In this document: positions 48,664 to 57,356 of the stretch, one piece after another
Layout: every line of letters starts with the position of its first letter
Position numbering within the stretch: position 1 is the stretch's first letter
Source of the DNA: Gimesia benthica
GTDB lineage: Bacteria; Planctomycetota; Planctomycetia; Planctomycetales; Planctomycetaceae
DNA: 64,000 nucleotides
Direction of reading: 5' to 3'
Assembly (NCBI RefSeq): GCF_009720525.1
Contig: NZ_CP043930.1
Span: 5,240,501-5,304,500, forward strand
Notes under the pieces: model-generated
What the model saw: only the letters and a program-made list of their open reading frames with translations
What the model was told of the DNA's origin: nothing
Databases searched by the model: none
Translations under genes and position numbers: made by a program

Positions 48664-49155
48664 TCAATCATTCAGACCCTGCAGCATCGCCCGCAACAGA
48701 TCCGCCAGTTGGTCCCGCTCTTCTGCTTTGAGCCCGCACAACGCATCTTCTGCTTCATCCAGTCGGTCTGCGACCGCTTTATCGACTACCTTGCGCCCCT
48801 CTGCAGTCAGCAGTACCTGCAGCGAACGGCGGTCATTGGGGGAAGGCCGACGTTCGACGAGCCCCTGTTCCTCCAGACGGTCAATCCGGTTCGTCATCGC
48901 TCCCGAGGAGAGCATCACCGCCTCCATCAGTTCCGTGGGCGTCAAACCCTGCGGATCTCCCGCTCTGCGGAGCGTGGCCAGAATGTCAAAGCCTCCCACG
49001 GTCAGACCATACGGCTTCAGCGTTTCACTTACCCGTCGCTCCAGCCGTGTCGCCAGTCGCAAAACACGACCGACAACCCCCATGGGTTCAACATTGAGGT
49101 CCGGGCGTTCTGTCTTCCACTGTCTGATTAAGACGTCGATCAAATCCTGTGCCAT
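48664..49155 (-). CDS. MarR family transcriptional regulator
   Basis: 163 residues from the ATG at 49155, or 172 from the ATG at 49182. Neither has an ideal ribosome site; GGAG lies ~14 bases before 49155. The winged-helix domain is clear: GGFDILATLRRAGDPQGLTP (~53), LMEAVMLSSGAMTNRIDRLE (~76) as recognition helix, and RRPSPNDRRSLQVLLTAEGR (~102) as wing. Dimerisation helices lie at both ends. A near-perfect palindrome overlapping a consensus promoter stands directly upstream, so autorepression is expected. Ligand unknown, perhaps the substrate of the VOC protein. Confidence 0.92.
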   Translation of the reverse strand: MAQDLIDVLIRQWKTERPDLNVEPMGVVGRVLRLATRLERRVSETLKPYGLTVGGFDILATLRRAGDPQGLTPTELMEAVMLSSGAMTNRIDRLEEQGLVERRPSPNDRRSLQVLLTAEGRKVVDKAVADRLDEAEDALCGLKAEERDQLADLLRAMLQGLND

Positions 49156-49206
49156 AAATTTATGATGACTCCGCGCTCGCATGAGGAATGAATTTATCGT
49201 ACGAGA

Positions 49207-49235
49207 AGCATAGAATTAATATAGCTTTAGGTCAA
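49207..49235 (-). promoter_or_regulatory. Sigma-70 type promoter of the marR-VOC operon
   Basis: On the minus strand TTGACC (49235-49230), 17 bases, TATGCT (49212-49207). Spacing is optimal and both hexamers are near consensus. The -35 box overlaps the palindromic operator by three bases. Confidence 0.75.
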
Positions 49236-49258
49236 GTATCTTTACGTGAAGATACTTG
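49233..49258. promoter_or_regulatory. MarR-type operator palindrome
   Basis: CAAGTATCTT-TACGTG-AAGATACTTG: perfect 10-bp arms around a 6-base centre that is itself ACGT-symmetric. Size and symmetry suit a MarR dimer. It covers the edge of the -35 box. Confidence 0.8.
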
Positions 49259-49439
49259 AGGGAATGACTGATTAATGGCAGACTGGGCTTCACACCCGTT
49301 CGGCTGATGGTACTATTTCGGACTGTTCGGTCTTAAAGTCTGATTTTTGTCCGGAATTGGAACGCAATCTGCTTAAGTTCAATGAAACTGTCCTATTATG
49401 AAAATTTAACGATCCAATTAGGTAACTGAGGAACTCCAC

Positions 49440-50309
49440 TTGAACCATCCCCGGGCTGAAATACAGGTTGACCTCCCCCTGGTTCGCCAACTGTTGCTGG
49501 TCGATTATCCTGCACTGGCGAATCAGCCACTGTTTCTGGTCGATGAAGGCTGGGACAACTTCATCTTTCGCATCGGCGAACATCACGCGGTCCGTTTGCC
49601 CCGCCGTGCTGCCGCGGTTCAATTTCTGCAAAATGAGCAGCGCTGTCTGCCAAAAATTGCAGATCGGCTCTCTCTGGAATTGCCTCTCCACATCCACATC
49701 GGTTCTTCCGGTCCCCGTTTTCCCTGGACCTGGAGCGTGGTGAAGTGGGTTCCCGGGCAGACCTCTGAGAAACACCACTTCCCTGACAGAGACATTCGCC
49801 TGTTGGCGGAAACCCTTTGTAGACTGCATCAGCCGGCTGAAGACGGGGCACCGCAGAACCCCTATCGTGGCGTTCCACTGCAGTCACGCAGTGAAGGAGT
49901 CGAAGAACGACTGCATCGGCATCGCGAACGTACCGACGTCGATGTCACGCGCCTGAAAGACATCTGGCGTGCCTGTTGTGAGACGCCCCCCGCTGACCAG
50001 ATGGTCTGGATTCACGGCGACTTGCATCCCCGCAACGTGATTGTTCGCGATGGTGCTCTGGTCGGCCTGATCGACTGGGGGGACGTTTCAGCCGGCGATC
50101 CCGCGACCGATCTGGCGTGCACCTGGCTCTTACTGGAAACCCCCGCCAGCAGAACCGCATTCCTTGATATCTATGACGCTGAGCCTTGCCTGATTCAGCG
50201 TGCACTCGGCTGGGCACTGCTGCTGGGCCTGGTTCTGCTCGATAGTGGCGAACGCCGCCACGTCTCCCTCGGTCACGCTACTCTCCGACGCGTACTGGCC
50301 GACGCCTGA
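49440..50309 (+). CDS. Aminoglycoside phosphotransferase (APH) family kinase
   Basis: 289 residues from a TTG start, supported by GAGG 8 bases upstream; there is no in-frame ATG nearby. The kinase-like fold shows the catalytic loop MVWIHGDLHPRNVIVRDGAL (~188) and the metal-binding GLIDWGDVSAGDPATDLACT (~209). The FLVDEGWDNFIFRIGEHHAV start resembles macrolide or choline-type kinases. Resistance cannot be inferred: many APH members phosphorylate other small molecules. It is divergent from the marR-VOC operon. Confidence 0.85.
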   Translation: MNHPRAEIQVDLPLVRQLLLVDYPALANQPLFLVDEGWDNFIFRIGEHHAVRLPRRAAAVQFLQNEQRCLPKIADRLSLELPLHIHIGSSGPRFPWTWSVVKWVPGQTSEKHHFPDRDIRLLAETLCRLHQPAEDGAPQNPYRGVPLQSRSEGVEERLHRHRERTDVDVTRLKDIWRACCETPPADQMVWIHGDLHPRNVIVRDGALVGLIDWGDVSAGDPATDLACTWLLLETPASRTAFLDIYDAEPCLIQRALGWALLLGLVLLDSGERRHVSLGHATLRRVLADA

Positions 50310-50604
50310 GCAGCGCATGTTCTCCCCTACCGGTTGATTTCCCTGCACGGTGATCACTCAGCCTGGTTGCTCAGCCGTCAGTTCGCCTGTACAGGCAGCA
50401 CCCTCCAGTCCTTCGTCGCCCCCCTGATGTGCCACAATCCCGCTTTGTTGGCCTCTTTTGTGTTTCCTCCCGTTTTGGCACAGCTCGTGCAGTTTTGTTC
50501 TCATCAAAGTCACACAGAAAAATCGCAGGCTATACAAAAGACGGGCCACGAGGTCTCGAACGTCCTGCATTCGAAGCAGACCATCTGCCCAAAGGGGAAT
50601 CACT
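50310..50604. other. Non-coding stretch after the APH gene
   Basis: No gene I can support, only short frames in conflicting directions, and no terminator-like hairpin with a T-run. Confidence 0.45.
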
Positions 50605-50709
50605 ATGTCACTCAAGTCATTCGGGATTACAGCCGTCGGTTCACGTTATTCCATTAATCCTCATATCACAGAGTTGAGCATCGAATGGTCAGACATGGTT
50701 GGCCAGTGA
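50605..50709 (+). CDS. Possible 34-residue small protein
   Basis: ATG preceded by AAAGGGGAATCACT, a strong ribosome site. The product starts MSLKSFGITAVGSRYSINPH and ends SDMVGQ. No known family. It may be a small gene or the decayed start of a longer one. The flanking ~300 bases on each side hold nothing else. Confidence 0.3.
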   Translation: MSLKSFGITAVGSRYSINPHITELSIEWSDMVGQ

Positions 50710-51034
50710 CCTTGTATTCTACGATTCAATATCGCCAGCAGACAGGACTGGACGACAAGCCCACTGATTGGAAGGTTTATGCAATGGAACAGGGGCGATT
50801 CATCAGGCTGCGATCACTTTTCTCACTCTAAGCAAGCGGTCATTAACTACAAGTTCAGGAAACAGTTTTCGATTCGCTGTGGAATCCCGACTCTGAACTT
50901 TTTCGTGTCTTGAGTGCCTTTCATGGTAGCAAAAAACCAGTCAGTTTCGCGATCCTCTCCGTAGACCGCGCTGGACCTCCCGCTCTCCCTCTTGTTAAAA
51001 TGTGATCTCTCAAATCCATCACAGGAGCAAGACG
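50710..51034. other. Intergenic region with a diverged CACGAAA repeat
   Basis: At 50899-50937 the minus strand reads ACCATGAAA-GGCACTCAA-GACACGAAA after TTTTTTGCT, a worn copy of the repeats at 47-48 kb. No gene is present. Confidence 0.6.
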
Positions 51035-52393
51035 ATGCAGGAACGTCTGTCGGTCAATCGCTGGTCGCGTCGCGAACTTTTACGCGTGGGAGGTCTGGGC
51101 GCCGTCGGGCTCTCCCTGCCCCAACTGCTGGCCGCTGCAGACAAGCCGGTCACCGGTCCCGCTCCTAAAGCTGATGCCTGCATCATCATCTTTTTGAACG
51201 GCGGTCCCAGTCATCTCGACATGTGGGATATGAAGCCTGCCGGCCCCATCGAGATCCGCGGCGAGTTCGACCCCATTGCCAGTTCCCTGGCCGGCGTCGA
51301 TGTCTGTGAACACCTCCCCCGCCTGGCGCAACAGATGCATCGTACGACCCTCATCCGGTCCATGAATCACAGTGTCAACAATTCGCACGCTGCCGCCGTT
51401 TATGCAGCCCTCACCGGACACGACCGCGGCGAACAGGGGGGCGGTGCGAAGCCCGACGACCATCCCGCCCCGGGGGCCGTCCTCGCCAAGTTACGTCCGA
51501 CCCGTCCCGGCACACTCCCCTACATCACCTTACCCTACAAAACCAAAGAGGGTGCCGCCGGCCCATTGCAGCCCGGGTTTCTGGCCGGCTTCATGGGGGC
51601 CACCTACGATCCGTTCTGGGTACTCGACGATCCTAACGCACCGCAGTTTCACGTCCGCAATCTCTCACTGCCGGCAGGGCTTGCCCAGGAACGCATGCAG
51701 GCCCGCCGCGGTCTGCTCACTTCCCTCAATCACGGGCTGGAAGCACAGTCCAACCAGACGCTCGATTCACTCGACGACTTTCAACAGCAGGCCTTTGACC
51801 TGCTTACCTCCAACCGGGCGCAACGCGCGTTCAAACTTGATACCGAACCGGACAGCGTCCGCGAACGCTACGGGCGGAATATCTACGGTCAGAGCGTTCT
51901 CCTCGCCCGCCGCCTTATCGAAGCCGACACCCGTGTGGTCACCATGTCCTGGGCGCCGCATGCGAATGCCACCTGGGACACGCACGGCCAGAACTTCCGC
52001 AGCCTCAAAACCACGCTGCTGCCCCAGCTCGACGCCGCCTGCAGCAGCCTGCTGGAAGACCTCGCACAAAGCGGTCGCCTGGAACGCACGCTCGTCGCAA
52101 TCCTCGGCGACTTTGGTCGCACTCCCAAAATCAACAACAACGCCGGCCGTGATCACTGGAACTCCTGCTATTCCATCCTGCTCGCCGGCGGAGGCATCAA
52201 GCCCGGCTTCGTCTACGGCGCTTCCGATCATCAGGGAGCCACGCCCCGACACAGCCCGGTCACCCCGGGTGATATCGTCGCGACCATCTATCAACTGCTC
52301 GGCGTCGATCATCAGCATCTCCTTTACGACACGCTCAACCGCCCGCATACCGTCGTTCCCGAAGCCCGCATCATTCACGATCTGCTTGCCTGA
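51035..52393 (+). CDS. DUF1501 domain protein, Tat-type leader
   Basis: 452 residues from the ATG at 51035, chosen for AGGAG 8 bases upstream. Twin-arginine leader WSRRELLRVGGLGAVGLSLP. The DUF1501 domain begins IIIFLNGGPSHLDMWDMKPA (~47) and includes NHSVNNSHAAAVYAALTGHD (~112), VTMSWAPHANATWDTHGQNF (~304) and VAILGDFGRTPKINNNAGRD (~357), where clustered Asp/His resemble metal sites of the sulfatase/phosphatase fold. Unlike the copy at the left edge it has no DUF1549/1553 partner. Function unknown. Confidence 0.88.
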   Translation: MQERLSVNRWSRRELLRVGGLGAVGLSLPQLLAAADKPVTGPAPKADACIIIFLNGGPSHLDMWDMKPAGPIEIRGEFDPIASSLAGVDVCEHLPRLAQQMHRTTLIRSMNHSVNNSHAAAVYAALTGHDRGEQGGGAKPDDHPAPGAVLAKLRPTRPGTLPYITLPYKTKEGAAGPLQPGFLAGFMGATYDPFWVLDDPNAPQFHVRNLSLPAGLAQERMQARRGLLTSLNHGLEAQSNQTLDSLDDFQQQAFDLLTSNRAQRAFKLDTEPDSVRERYGRNIYGQSVLLARRLIEADTRVVTMSWAPHANATWDTHGQNFRSLKTTLLPQLDAACSSLLEDLAQSGRLERTLVAILGDFGRTPKINNNAGRDHWNSCYSILLAGGGIKPGFVYGASDHQGATPRHSPVTPGDIVATIYQLLGVDHQHLLYDTLNRPHTVVPEARIIHDLLA

Positions 52394-52509
52394 ACCGCAA
52401 CAGCAGTTCTCCCTCGTTGGATTTTTTCCTCCGCCTGACATAACATGCAATCGTGTCCCCTGGAGGGAATAATGATATTCAAGCAAGCTGACTACCATGA
52501 GGATCATCC

Positions 52510-52815
52510 GTGATTGAACATACCGTAACCTTTCGTCTCAAGTCTGCCCCCGGTTCTGCAGCAGAGCAGACCTTCCTCGCCGCTGCCGCCGATCTGGCTG
52601 CCATCCCTGGCGTCAAAGATTTCACCATCCGCCGCCAGACCAGCCCCAAGAACGACCATACCTTCGGCATCAGTATGAAGTTCGCCACGCAGGAAGAATA
52701 CGATTTCTACAGCAACCATCAGGCGCACCAGGATTTTATTCAGGAACACTGGCTGACCACCGTCGAAGACTTTCAGGAAGCCGACTTCGAATCCCTGGAC
52801 ACCGTCGCCCACTAA
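52510..52815 (+). CDS. Dabb (stress-responsive A/B barrel) protein
   Basis: 101 residues from a GTG. MIEHTVTFRLKSAPGSAAEQ with IPGVKDFTIRRQTSPKNDHT (~32) and YSNHQAHQDFIQEHWL (~67) is the ferredoxin-like dimeric A/B barrel family. Members range from stress proteins to small enzymes; no activity can be assigned. The exported ceramidase-like gene starts 28 bases later on the same strand. Confidence 0.85.
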   Translation: MIEHTVTFRLKSAPGSAAEQTFLAAAADLAAIPGVKDFTIRRQTSPKNDHTFGISMKFATQEEYDFYSNHQAHQDFIQEHWLTTVEDFQEADFESLDTVAH

Positions 52816-52843
52816 ACCCCGCCATCCATCGAGGAGTTTTCGC

Positions 52844-54286
52844 ATGTACTCACGCCCGCTTGTCCGTTTCGCCTGTCTGACAATGCTCTGCCTGTTCGCA
52901 GCCTCCACTGCAGACGCCGCCCAACTCTATGTGGGCGCCACGTCGACCGACATCACCCCCAGGCTGCCGGTCTCACTCACGGGACAGATGCGGACCCGCA
53001 TTGCGAAAACAGTCGAAAGCCCGGTCACTGCGAACGTCCTCGTACTGGAATCCCGCGACGGAGACAAATCGCTGGAGCACGTCGTCTTCGTCTCCTGCGA
53101 CCTGGTCTGCATCCGGGGAGGCATTCACGAAAAAGTCCGCGAAAAACTCAAAGACCAGCTGCCCGGCCTCTCGCTGCAGAAGGTCATCATGAATGCCACT
53201 CACACGCACACCGCGCCCACGATGATCGAAGGTCGCTACACCCTTCCCAAGACCGGCGTCACTCAGCCTGCTGAATTCGTCGAGTTCGCTGCTCAGAAAA
53301 TTGCCGACGCCATTCAGAAGGCCTGGAACGAACGGCAGCCGGGCCAGGTCGGCTGGGGACTCGGGCACGCGGTCATCGCTCAGAACCGCCGGGCCCTGTA
53401 TGAGGGAGGCTGGGCCAAAATGTACGGCAGTACCAGCGCCAAAGATTTTCGCGGCATCGAAGGCTACGAAGATCACACCATGGAAGTCCTCTGCTTCTGG
53501 AATGACAAAGACGAACTCATCGCGACCGCTGTCAACATCGCCTGCCCGGCCCAGGCCGTCGAAGGACGCAGCACCGTCAATGCCGACTTCTGGCACCCGG
53601 TTCGCGAAGCCCTCAAGAAAAAATACGGCGACCAGCTCACCGTGCTCGGCTGGGCCGGTGCCGCCGGAGATCAGGTGCCCCGTCCCATGTACCGCAAAGC
53701 CGCCGAGGCCCGCATGATGCAGCTCCGCAACCTGACACTGCTCGAAGAACTCTCGCGGCGGATCGTCGCCGGCTGGGAAGAAGCCTATGCCGGTGCCGTG
53801 CAGGAAAAACACGCCGACGCACTGCTCAAGCACGAAGTCCGCACCATCGAACTCCCGCTGCAGACCGTCAGTGAAGCAGACCACGAGCGGATCACCAAAG
53901 AGATCAAGGCCTACGCTGACGATCCCTCCAAGGTCTGGATCAAAAACTGGAAACAGCGCGTCCTCGATCGCTACGACGAACAGCAGGCCGGCACCTCCCG
54001 CCCCTATTCGATGGAACTGCACACCCTCCGCCTGGGTGACATCGCCATCGCCACAAACGACTTCGAACTCTTCACCGATTTCGGCACCCAGATGAAGTCC
54101 CGCAGTCCGGCTCTGCAGACCTTCGTCATCCAGCTCTGCGGCCCCGGCTCCTACGTACCGAATGAAAGAGCCGTCCGCGGCGGCAGCTACAGTGCCATCA
54201 TCGAGAGTAACCTCGTCGGCCCCGCCGGCGGCCAGGTCCTCACCGAAGAAACCCTCAAGTCCATCAACGCACAGTTCAAGAAGTAG
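52844..54286 (+). CDS. Exported neutral ceramidase-like protein
   Basis: 480 residues. Signal peptide ~1-25 (ending TADAA). The start LYVGATSTDITPRLPVSLTG is typical of the neutral/alkaline non-lysosomal ceramidase N-terminal domain. MNATHTHTAPTMIEG (~116) supplies zinc-binding histidines. ATAVNIACPAQAVEG (~228) and TVLGWAGAAGDQVPRPMYRK (~265) follow. At 480 residues it lacks the C-terminal domain of true ceramidases (~650+), so sphingolipid cleavage is unproven. The stop is followed within 8 bases by a palindromic repeat. Confidence 0.85.
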   Translation: MYSRPLVRFACLTMLCLFAASTADAAQLYVGATSTDITPRLPVSLTGQMRTRIAKTVESPVTANVLVLESRDGDKSLEHVVFVSCDLVCIRGGIHEKVREKLKDQLPGLSLQKVIMNATHTHTAPTMIEGRYTLPKTGVTQPAEFVEFAAQKIADAIQKAWNERQPGQVGWGLGHAVIAQNRRALYEGGWAKMYGSTSAKDFRGIEGYEDHTMEVLCFWNDKDELIATAVNIACPAQAVEGRSTVNADFWHPVREALKKKYGDQLTVLGWAGAAGDQVPRPMYRKAAEARMMQLRNLTLLEELSRRIVAGWEEAYAGAVQEKHADALLKHEVRTIELPLQTVSEADHERITKEIKAYADDPSKVWIKNWKQRVLDRYDEQQAGTSRPYSMELHTLRLGDIAIATNDFELFTDFGTQMKSRSPALQTFVIQLCGPGSYVPNERAVRGGSYSAIIESNLVGPAGGQVLTEETLKSINAQFKK

Positions 54287-54293
54287 AAAAAAA

Positions 54294-54325
54294 CTGAGCG
54301 GCACGGCGCTGGCCATGCCGCTCAG
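54294..54325. repeat. CTGAGCGGCA palindromic repeat acting as shared terminator
   Basis: CTGAGCGGCA and TGCCGCTCAG form a perfect 10-bp stem around CGGCGCTGGCCA. It is flanked by AAAAAAA on the left and AAAAT on the right and lies between two convergent genes, so on the minus strand it looks like an intrinsic terminator for the Fae-like gene. Confidence 0.85.
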
Positions 54326-54367
54326 AAAATAAATTGCTCCGGTTAACGACCAGCAGGGTGGCCCCGC

Positions 54368-54916
54368 TTACAGCGTCCCGTCCAGCCCCTTCTGGTAATA
54401 CTTGTGCGTGATCTCGTCCTGGTGTTCCAGCAGCCAGTCGATCGAGGGTTCGTTGTGCATCGCTTTGTGAATCGCCTGTGCGGTGGCTTTGCGATGAATC
54501 TCGAACAGCGCCTTGTGATCCAGGTTTTCATCGGTCGCGGCACCCGGATTCAGCCAGACCGAACAGATTATGCCCAGGTCGTTCGCTTTCTCTTTCGGCA
54601 GATCACCGGCCCGCACCGCATCCAGCACACCATTGGCAATCGCCGCCTGCACGGTTCCCATCAGAATATTCGTGTAGGCACTGCTTTTGACCGTCACCTT
54701 GCTCACCATCAGCGTGACCGGCCTGACCTGGATGTCCGTATTCAGAATCGCGAACACCTTCGAGTGACCCGCAGACTGCCCGCCGGTCAGCGTGGCAATC
54801 GCCGTCCCTACAGGGCCATCCAGCTCACCAATCACGACTTCCGGTTCCGCAGCCGTAAACGGCGGACCACCGGCGATCAGACATTCCCCCGTACGCATTA
54901 CAATTCGATCACTCAT
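54368..54916 (-). CDS. Formaldehyde-activating enzyme (Fae) family protein
   Basis: 182 residues. GECLIAGGPPFTAAEPEVVI (~10) through VRPVTLMVSKVTVKSSAYTN (~64) and MGTVQAAIANGVLDAVRAGD (~86) align with Fae, which condenses formaldehyde with tetrahydromethanopterin. The active-site histidine, which in Fae lies in an AHIDL-type motif, appears to be replaced: here the corresponding stretch reads AAEPEVVIG. This therefore looks like a Fae-type paralog (Fae2/Fae3 class) whose activity is uncertain. No other methanopterin pathway gene is adjacent. ATG with GGGAG at 8 bases. Confidence 0.85.
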   Translation of the reverse strand: MSDRIVMRTGECLIAGGPPFTAAEPEVVIGELDGPVGTAIATLTGGQSAGHSKVFAILNTDIQVRPVTLMVSKVTVKSSAYTNILMGTVQAAIANGVLDAVRAGDLPKEKANDLGIICSVWLNPGAATDENLDHKALFEIHRKATAQAIHKAMHNEPSIDWLLEHQDEITHKYYQKGLDGTL

Positions 54917-55062
54917 ACTGACACTCCCTGCTGGTTGAACTGAATCGGTAATTGAAACATCACCCTACCCGATCCCCCGCCAACCTGCAACCAGCCCGGT
55001 TTCCCAGGCTCGTCCACAGTATGATCCAACACGAATTCAGATTAAAATAGCAATCACAGATC

Positions 55063-55142
55063 CTGAGCGGCACGGCGCTAGCCGCCGGTGTTGTATCACC
55101 CGATGTCTGGAAATTACCGGTGGCTAGCGCCATTCCGCTCAG
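55063..55142. repeat. CTGAGCGGCA repeat, long inverted element
   Basis: The left arm CTGAGCGGCACGGCGCTAGC...CCGGT (55063-55089) and right arm ACCGGTGGCTAGCGCC...CCGCTCAG (55116-55142) are inverted copies with few mismatches around a 26-base spacer. It sits between the PhyH gene's stop and the Fae-like gene's upstream region. Confidence 0.9.
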
Positions 55143-55151
55143 GGTAGTCAC

Positions 55152-56021
55152 TCACTCATACCGCCGCGGACTGATCCCCGGCGCAGACCGTGCCATGTTG
55201 TCAGGCCGGTTCGGCAGATCATAGTCGATCTTCTGCGTATTCAGGCTGCGAAACAGCGGTCGTATGTTTTCGGGCAACGTCTGTACCTGCTTCGGATCAT
55301 AATCGGGCACTTCTCCAATCGGCCCCGCCCACGCCGGGCGATAGGCAATCGCCAGCAGGTGCCGGTCGGTATCGCTAAAATTGGGATAATTGGCGTGGAA
55401 TACTTTCTGGTTGATGATCACCGCCGAGCCCGCCCGGCAGGTCACCAGCACTTCATCTTCATGCGACAGGTAACGCCGATATGGGTTGCCGTCCGCGTGC
55501 AGTGAAAGATGCGAACCGGGAATCACTTTGAACGGGCTGTGTTCAGGCGTCAGATCATCCAGGTAATACAGCACCCGCACCAGGCAGGGCGAACTGGCAC
55601 CCAGCCCGAAGATTTTCGAACCATAAGGCTGCGCGTCCGTATGAATGGCGATTCCCGGATGCCCCGGCTGTGAAACCGCGTAGGTACACGACGTACAGAT
55701 CAGCTCATCCCCGAACAGCCGCTCCAGAAACGCAATCATCGCCGGCAGCGCAATCACCGAGATCGCATTCGGCGAGTCAGTCCACTGCACACCGCTGAAT
55801 CCTCGCTGATGCTCACTGTAGTCGGTTCCCTGCGTCGGTAGTCGCGTCAGCTCTGCACGGATCCCCACAATCTGCTCTGCCGACAACAGGTCCGGCAGGA
55901 CAACATACCCATCCACCTCCAGCGAACGAATCTGCTGTCCTGTACTCAATGCCGCCCAGTCCGTTTCAACCCGCTTCGCCGCAGCGACTTCCTCACGCGA
56001 ATTGGTAAAAGATACGTCCAT
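55152..56021 (-). CDS. Phytanoyl-CoA dioxygenase (PhyH) family protein
   Basis: 289 residues from the ATG at 56021 (AAGGGGG 7 bases upstream; a GTG precedes it directly). The iron-binding H-x-D of the 2-oxoglutarate fold is in GIAIHTDAQPYGSK (~157). RVLYYLDDLTPEHSPFKVIP (~180) follows, and the distal His lies in IINQKVFHANYPNFSDTDRH (~226) before the 2-oxoglutarate-binding Arg (AYRPAW). Substrate unknown. The esterase gene ends 12 bases upstream, so the two are an operon. Confidence 0.87.
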   Translation of the reverse strand: MDVSFTNSREEVAAAKRVETDWAALSTGQQIRSLEVDGYVVLPDLLSAEQIVGIRAELTRLPTQGTDYSEHQRGFSGVQWTDSPNAISVIALPAMIAFLERLFGDELICTSCTYAVSQPGHPGIAIHTDAQPYGSKIFGLGASSPCLVRVLYYLDDLTPEHSPFKVIPGSHLSLHADGNPYRRYLSHEDEVLVTCRAGSAVIINQKVFHANYPNFSDTDRHLLAIAYRPAWAGPIGEVPDYDPKQVQTLPENIRPLFRSLNTQKIDYDLPNRPDNMARSAPGISPRRYE

Positions 56022-56033
56022 CACACGGCCCCC

Positions 56034-57356
56034 TTACTTCTTAGCCTGCTCCTCCACATGCTTCAGCACGGCATCAAAGAACGCCTTGTGAATATCCGCC
56101 GGGGCGGCGTGGCCCATCAGGGGTTTGTTGATGATCTGCTTCTTACCGCTCAGCTGGTTATAAGCCGCGTAACAGCTCGACGGCGGACAGACGCTGTCGA
56201 TAAAGCCCACACTCATAATCGCATCCGCTTTCGCCCGCGTGGCGAAGTTGACCGCGTCCACGTACGACGCTGCTTTCAACTGCGTGGGATTGGGTTTGCC
56301 GTCCGCGCCGGTTTCGACCAGCTTGGGCCAGCCGTTAATCCGTCCGGCAGCACGTCCTGAATGATCGCAGATCGCAGGGACCCCCGTGGCGATGAATGTC
56401 ACCCGGTCATCCAGACCGCCGGCTGCCAGTGCCTGGCCGCCTCCCTGGCTGTGGCCAATGACAATCACGGTCTTCCCGTCCCACTCCGGTTGCGCGGTCA
56501 GAAAATCAATCGCCCGTACCAGACGCAGGAACATCCCGCGGAAGTAAACCGTCTCGCGGCTCTCGCGTCCCTCGTGCCGATAGCCCTTCAGTTTACCGGC
56601 CGCCAGGTCTTTGTAGTATTGAGCCGGCTTCCCGTTCGGCAGCCCATGTGCGTTGATGTCCATCGACAGCATTCCGTTGTTTGCCCCTTTGACGGCATTC
56701 GTCAGCGACGAACTCCTTACACCGGCCCCATGCACCCACAGAATCGCCGGCAGGCTCTTCGCCTTTGCATCCTTCGGCTTCCCAAAATAACCGGAGACCG
56801 GAGCACCACCCAGGCAGTTCACCTGCACGTCGAACGCTTCAACCTTGGCGTCCTTCTGCTTGACCGGCGTCAGTTTCGGATCCATGGGAACCTCTTCGAG
56901 TTTCGCGATCTGATTCGTCCAGAACTGGTCGAAGTCTTCCGGGGCCGGCTTGCTGAGTTCGATCTTTTCCGGCGAGAACCCTGCTCCCGCAATTTTAGTC
57001 TGATTCACCGGCGCACCCGCTTTGACCACACACCGTAGAAAGCCAGGCTTGTCCGATGTGACTTCTACCTCGGTCGGTTCTTCACCCAGTGTCTTGCTCC
57101 CTTGAGGGAAACCGGAAGCCCCGCCGATGAAATTATCCACGGTAAAGCTCACCTTCTCACCTGAGACCGGTTTGCCATTCTTCGTCAGCGAAATCAGAAA
57201 CTTCGCCGTCTCTCCAGTCTTGTAGATCGCATCGGGGCGATCGGTGACCACCTTCAATTCGTATTTGTCCGCAGCTTCAGCAGAAGCAGACAGTGAGAGC
57301 AGCAGCGCCAGGGTCAGGCAGGACGAGACGATATGTTTCAGAAATCTTGGATGCAT
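56034..57356 (-). CDS. Exported acetyl xylan esterase (AXE1)/dienelactone-type hydrolase
   Basis: 440 residues from the ATG at 57356 (AGGAA 7 bases upstream). Signal peptide ~1-28 (ending ASAEAAD). Residues ~30-125 form an Ig-like beta domain. The alpha/beta hydrolase core shows LPAILWVHGAGVRSSS (~215) and the nucleophile elbow TVIVIGHSQGGGQALAAGGL (~300), as in cephalosporin-C deacetylase/AXE1 members. The late His lies in LMGHAAPADIHKAF. Probably deacetylates polysaccharide outside the cytoplasm. Confidence 0.85.
   Translation of the reverse strand: MHPRFLKHIVSSCLTLALLLSLSASAEAADKYELKVVTDRPDAIYKTGETAKFLISLTKNGKPVSGEKVSFTVDNFIGGASGFPQGSKTLGEEPTEVEVTSDKPGFLRCVVKAGAPVNQTKIAGAGFSPEKIELSKPAPEDFDQFWTNQIAKLEEVPMDPKLTPVKQKDAKVEAFDVQVNCLGGAPVSGYFGKPKDAKAKSLPAILWVHGAGVRSSSLTNAVKGANNGMLSMDINAHGLPNGKPAQYYKDLAAGKLKGYRHEGRESRETVYFRGMFLRLVRAIDFLTAQPEWDGKTVIVIGHSQGGGQALAAGGLDDRVTFIATGVPAICDHSGRAAGRINGWPKLVETGADGKPNPTQLKAASYVDAVNFATRAKADAIMSVGFIDSVCPPSSCYAAYNQLSGKKQIINKPLMGHAAPADIHKAFFDAVLKHVEEQAKK

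Noticed and set aside
49440-50309. Antibiotic resistance gene
   Set aside because: APH-fold kinases are diverse, and nothing in the sequence or context identifies an aminoglycoside or macrolide substrate.
51372-52472. A 366-codon plus-strand frame with Ser/Pro/Ala-rich translation
   Set aside because: It is a +1 shadow of the DUF1501 gene, with no independent start signal.
52973-54316. A 447-codon minus-strand frame
   Set aside because: Antisense of the ceramidase-like gene, with repetitive low-quality composition (many DG, EF, GA) and no motif.
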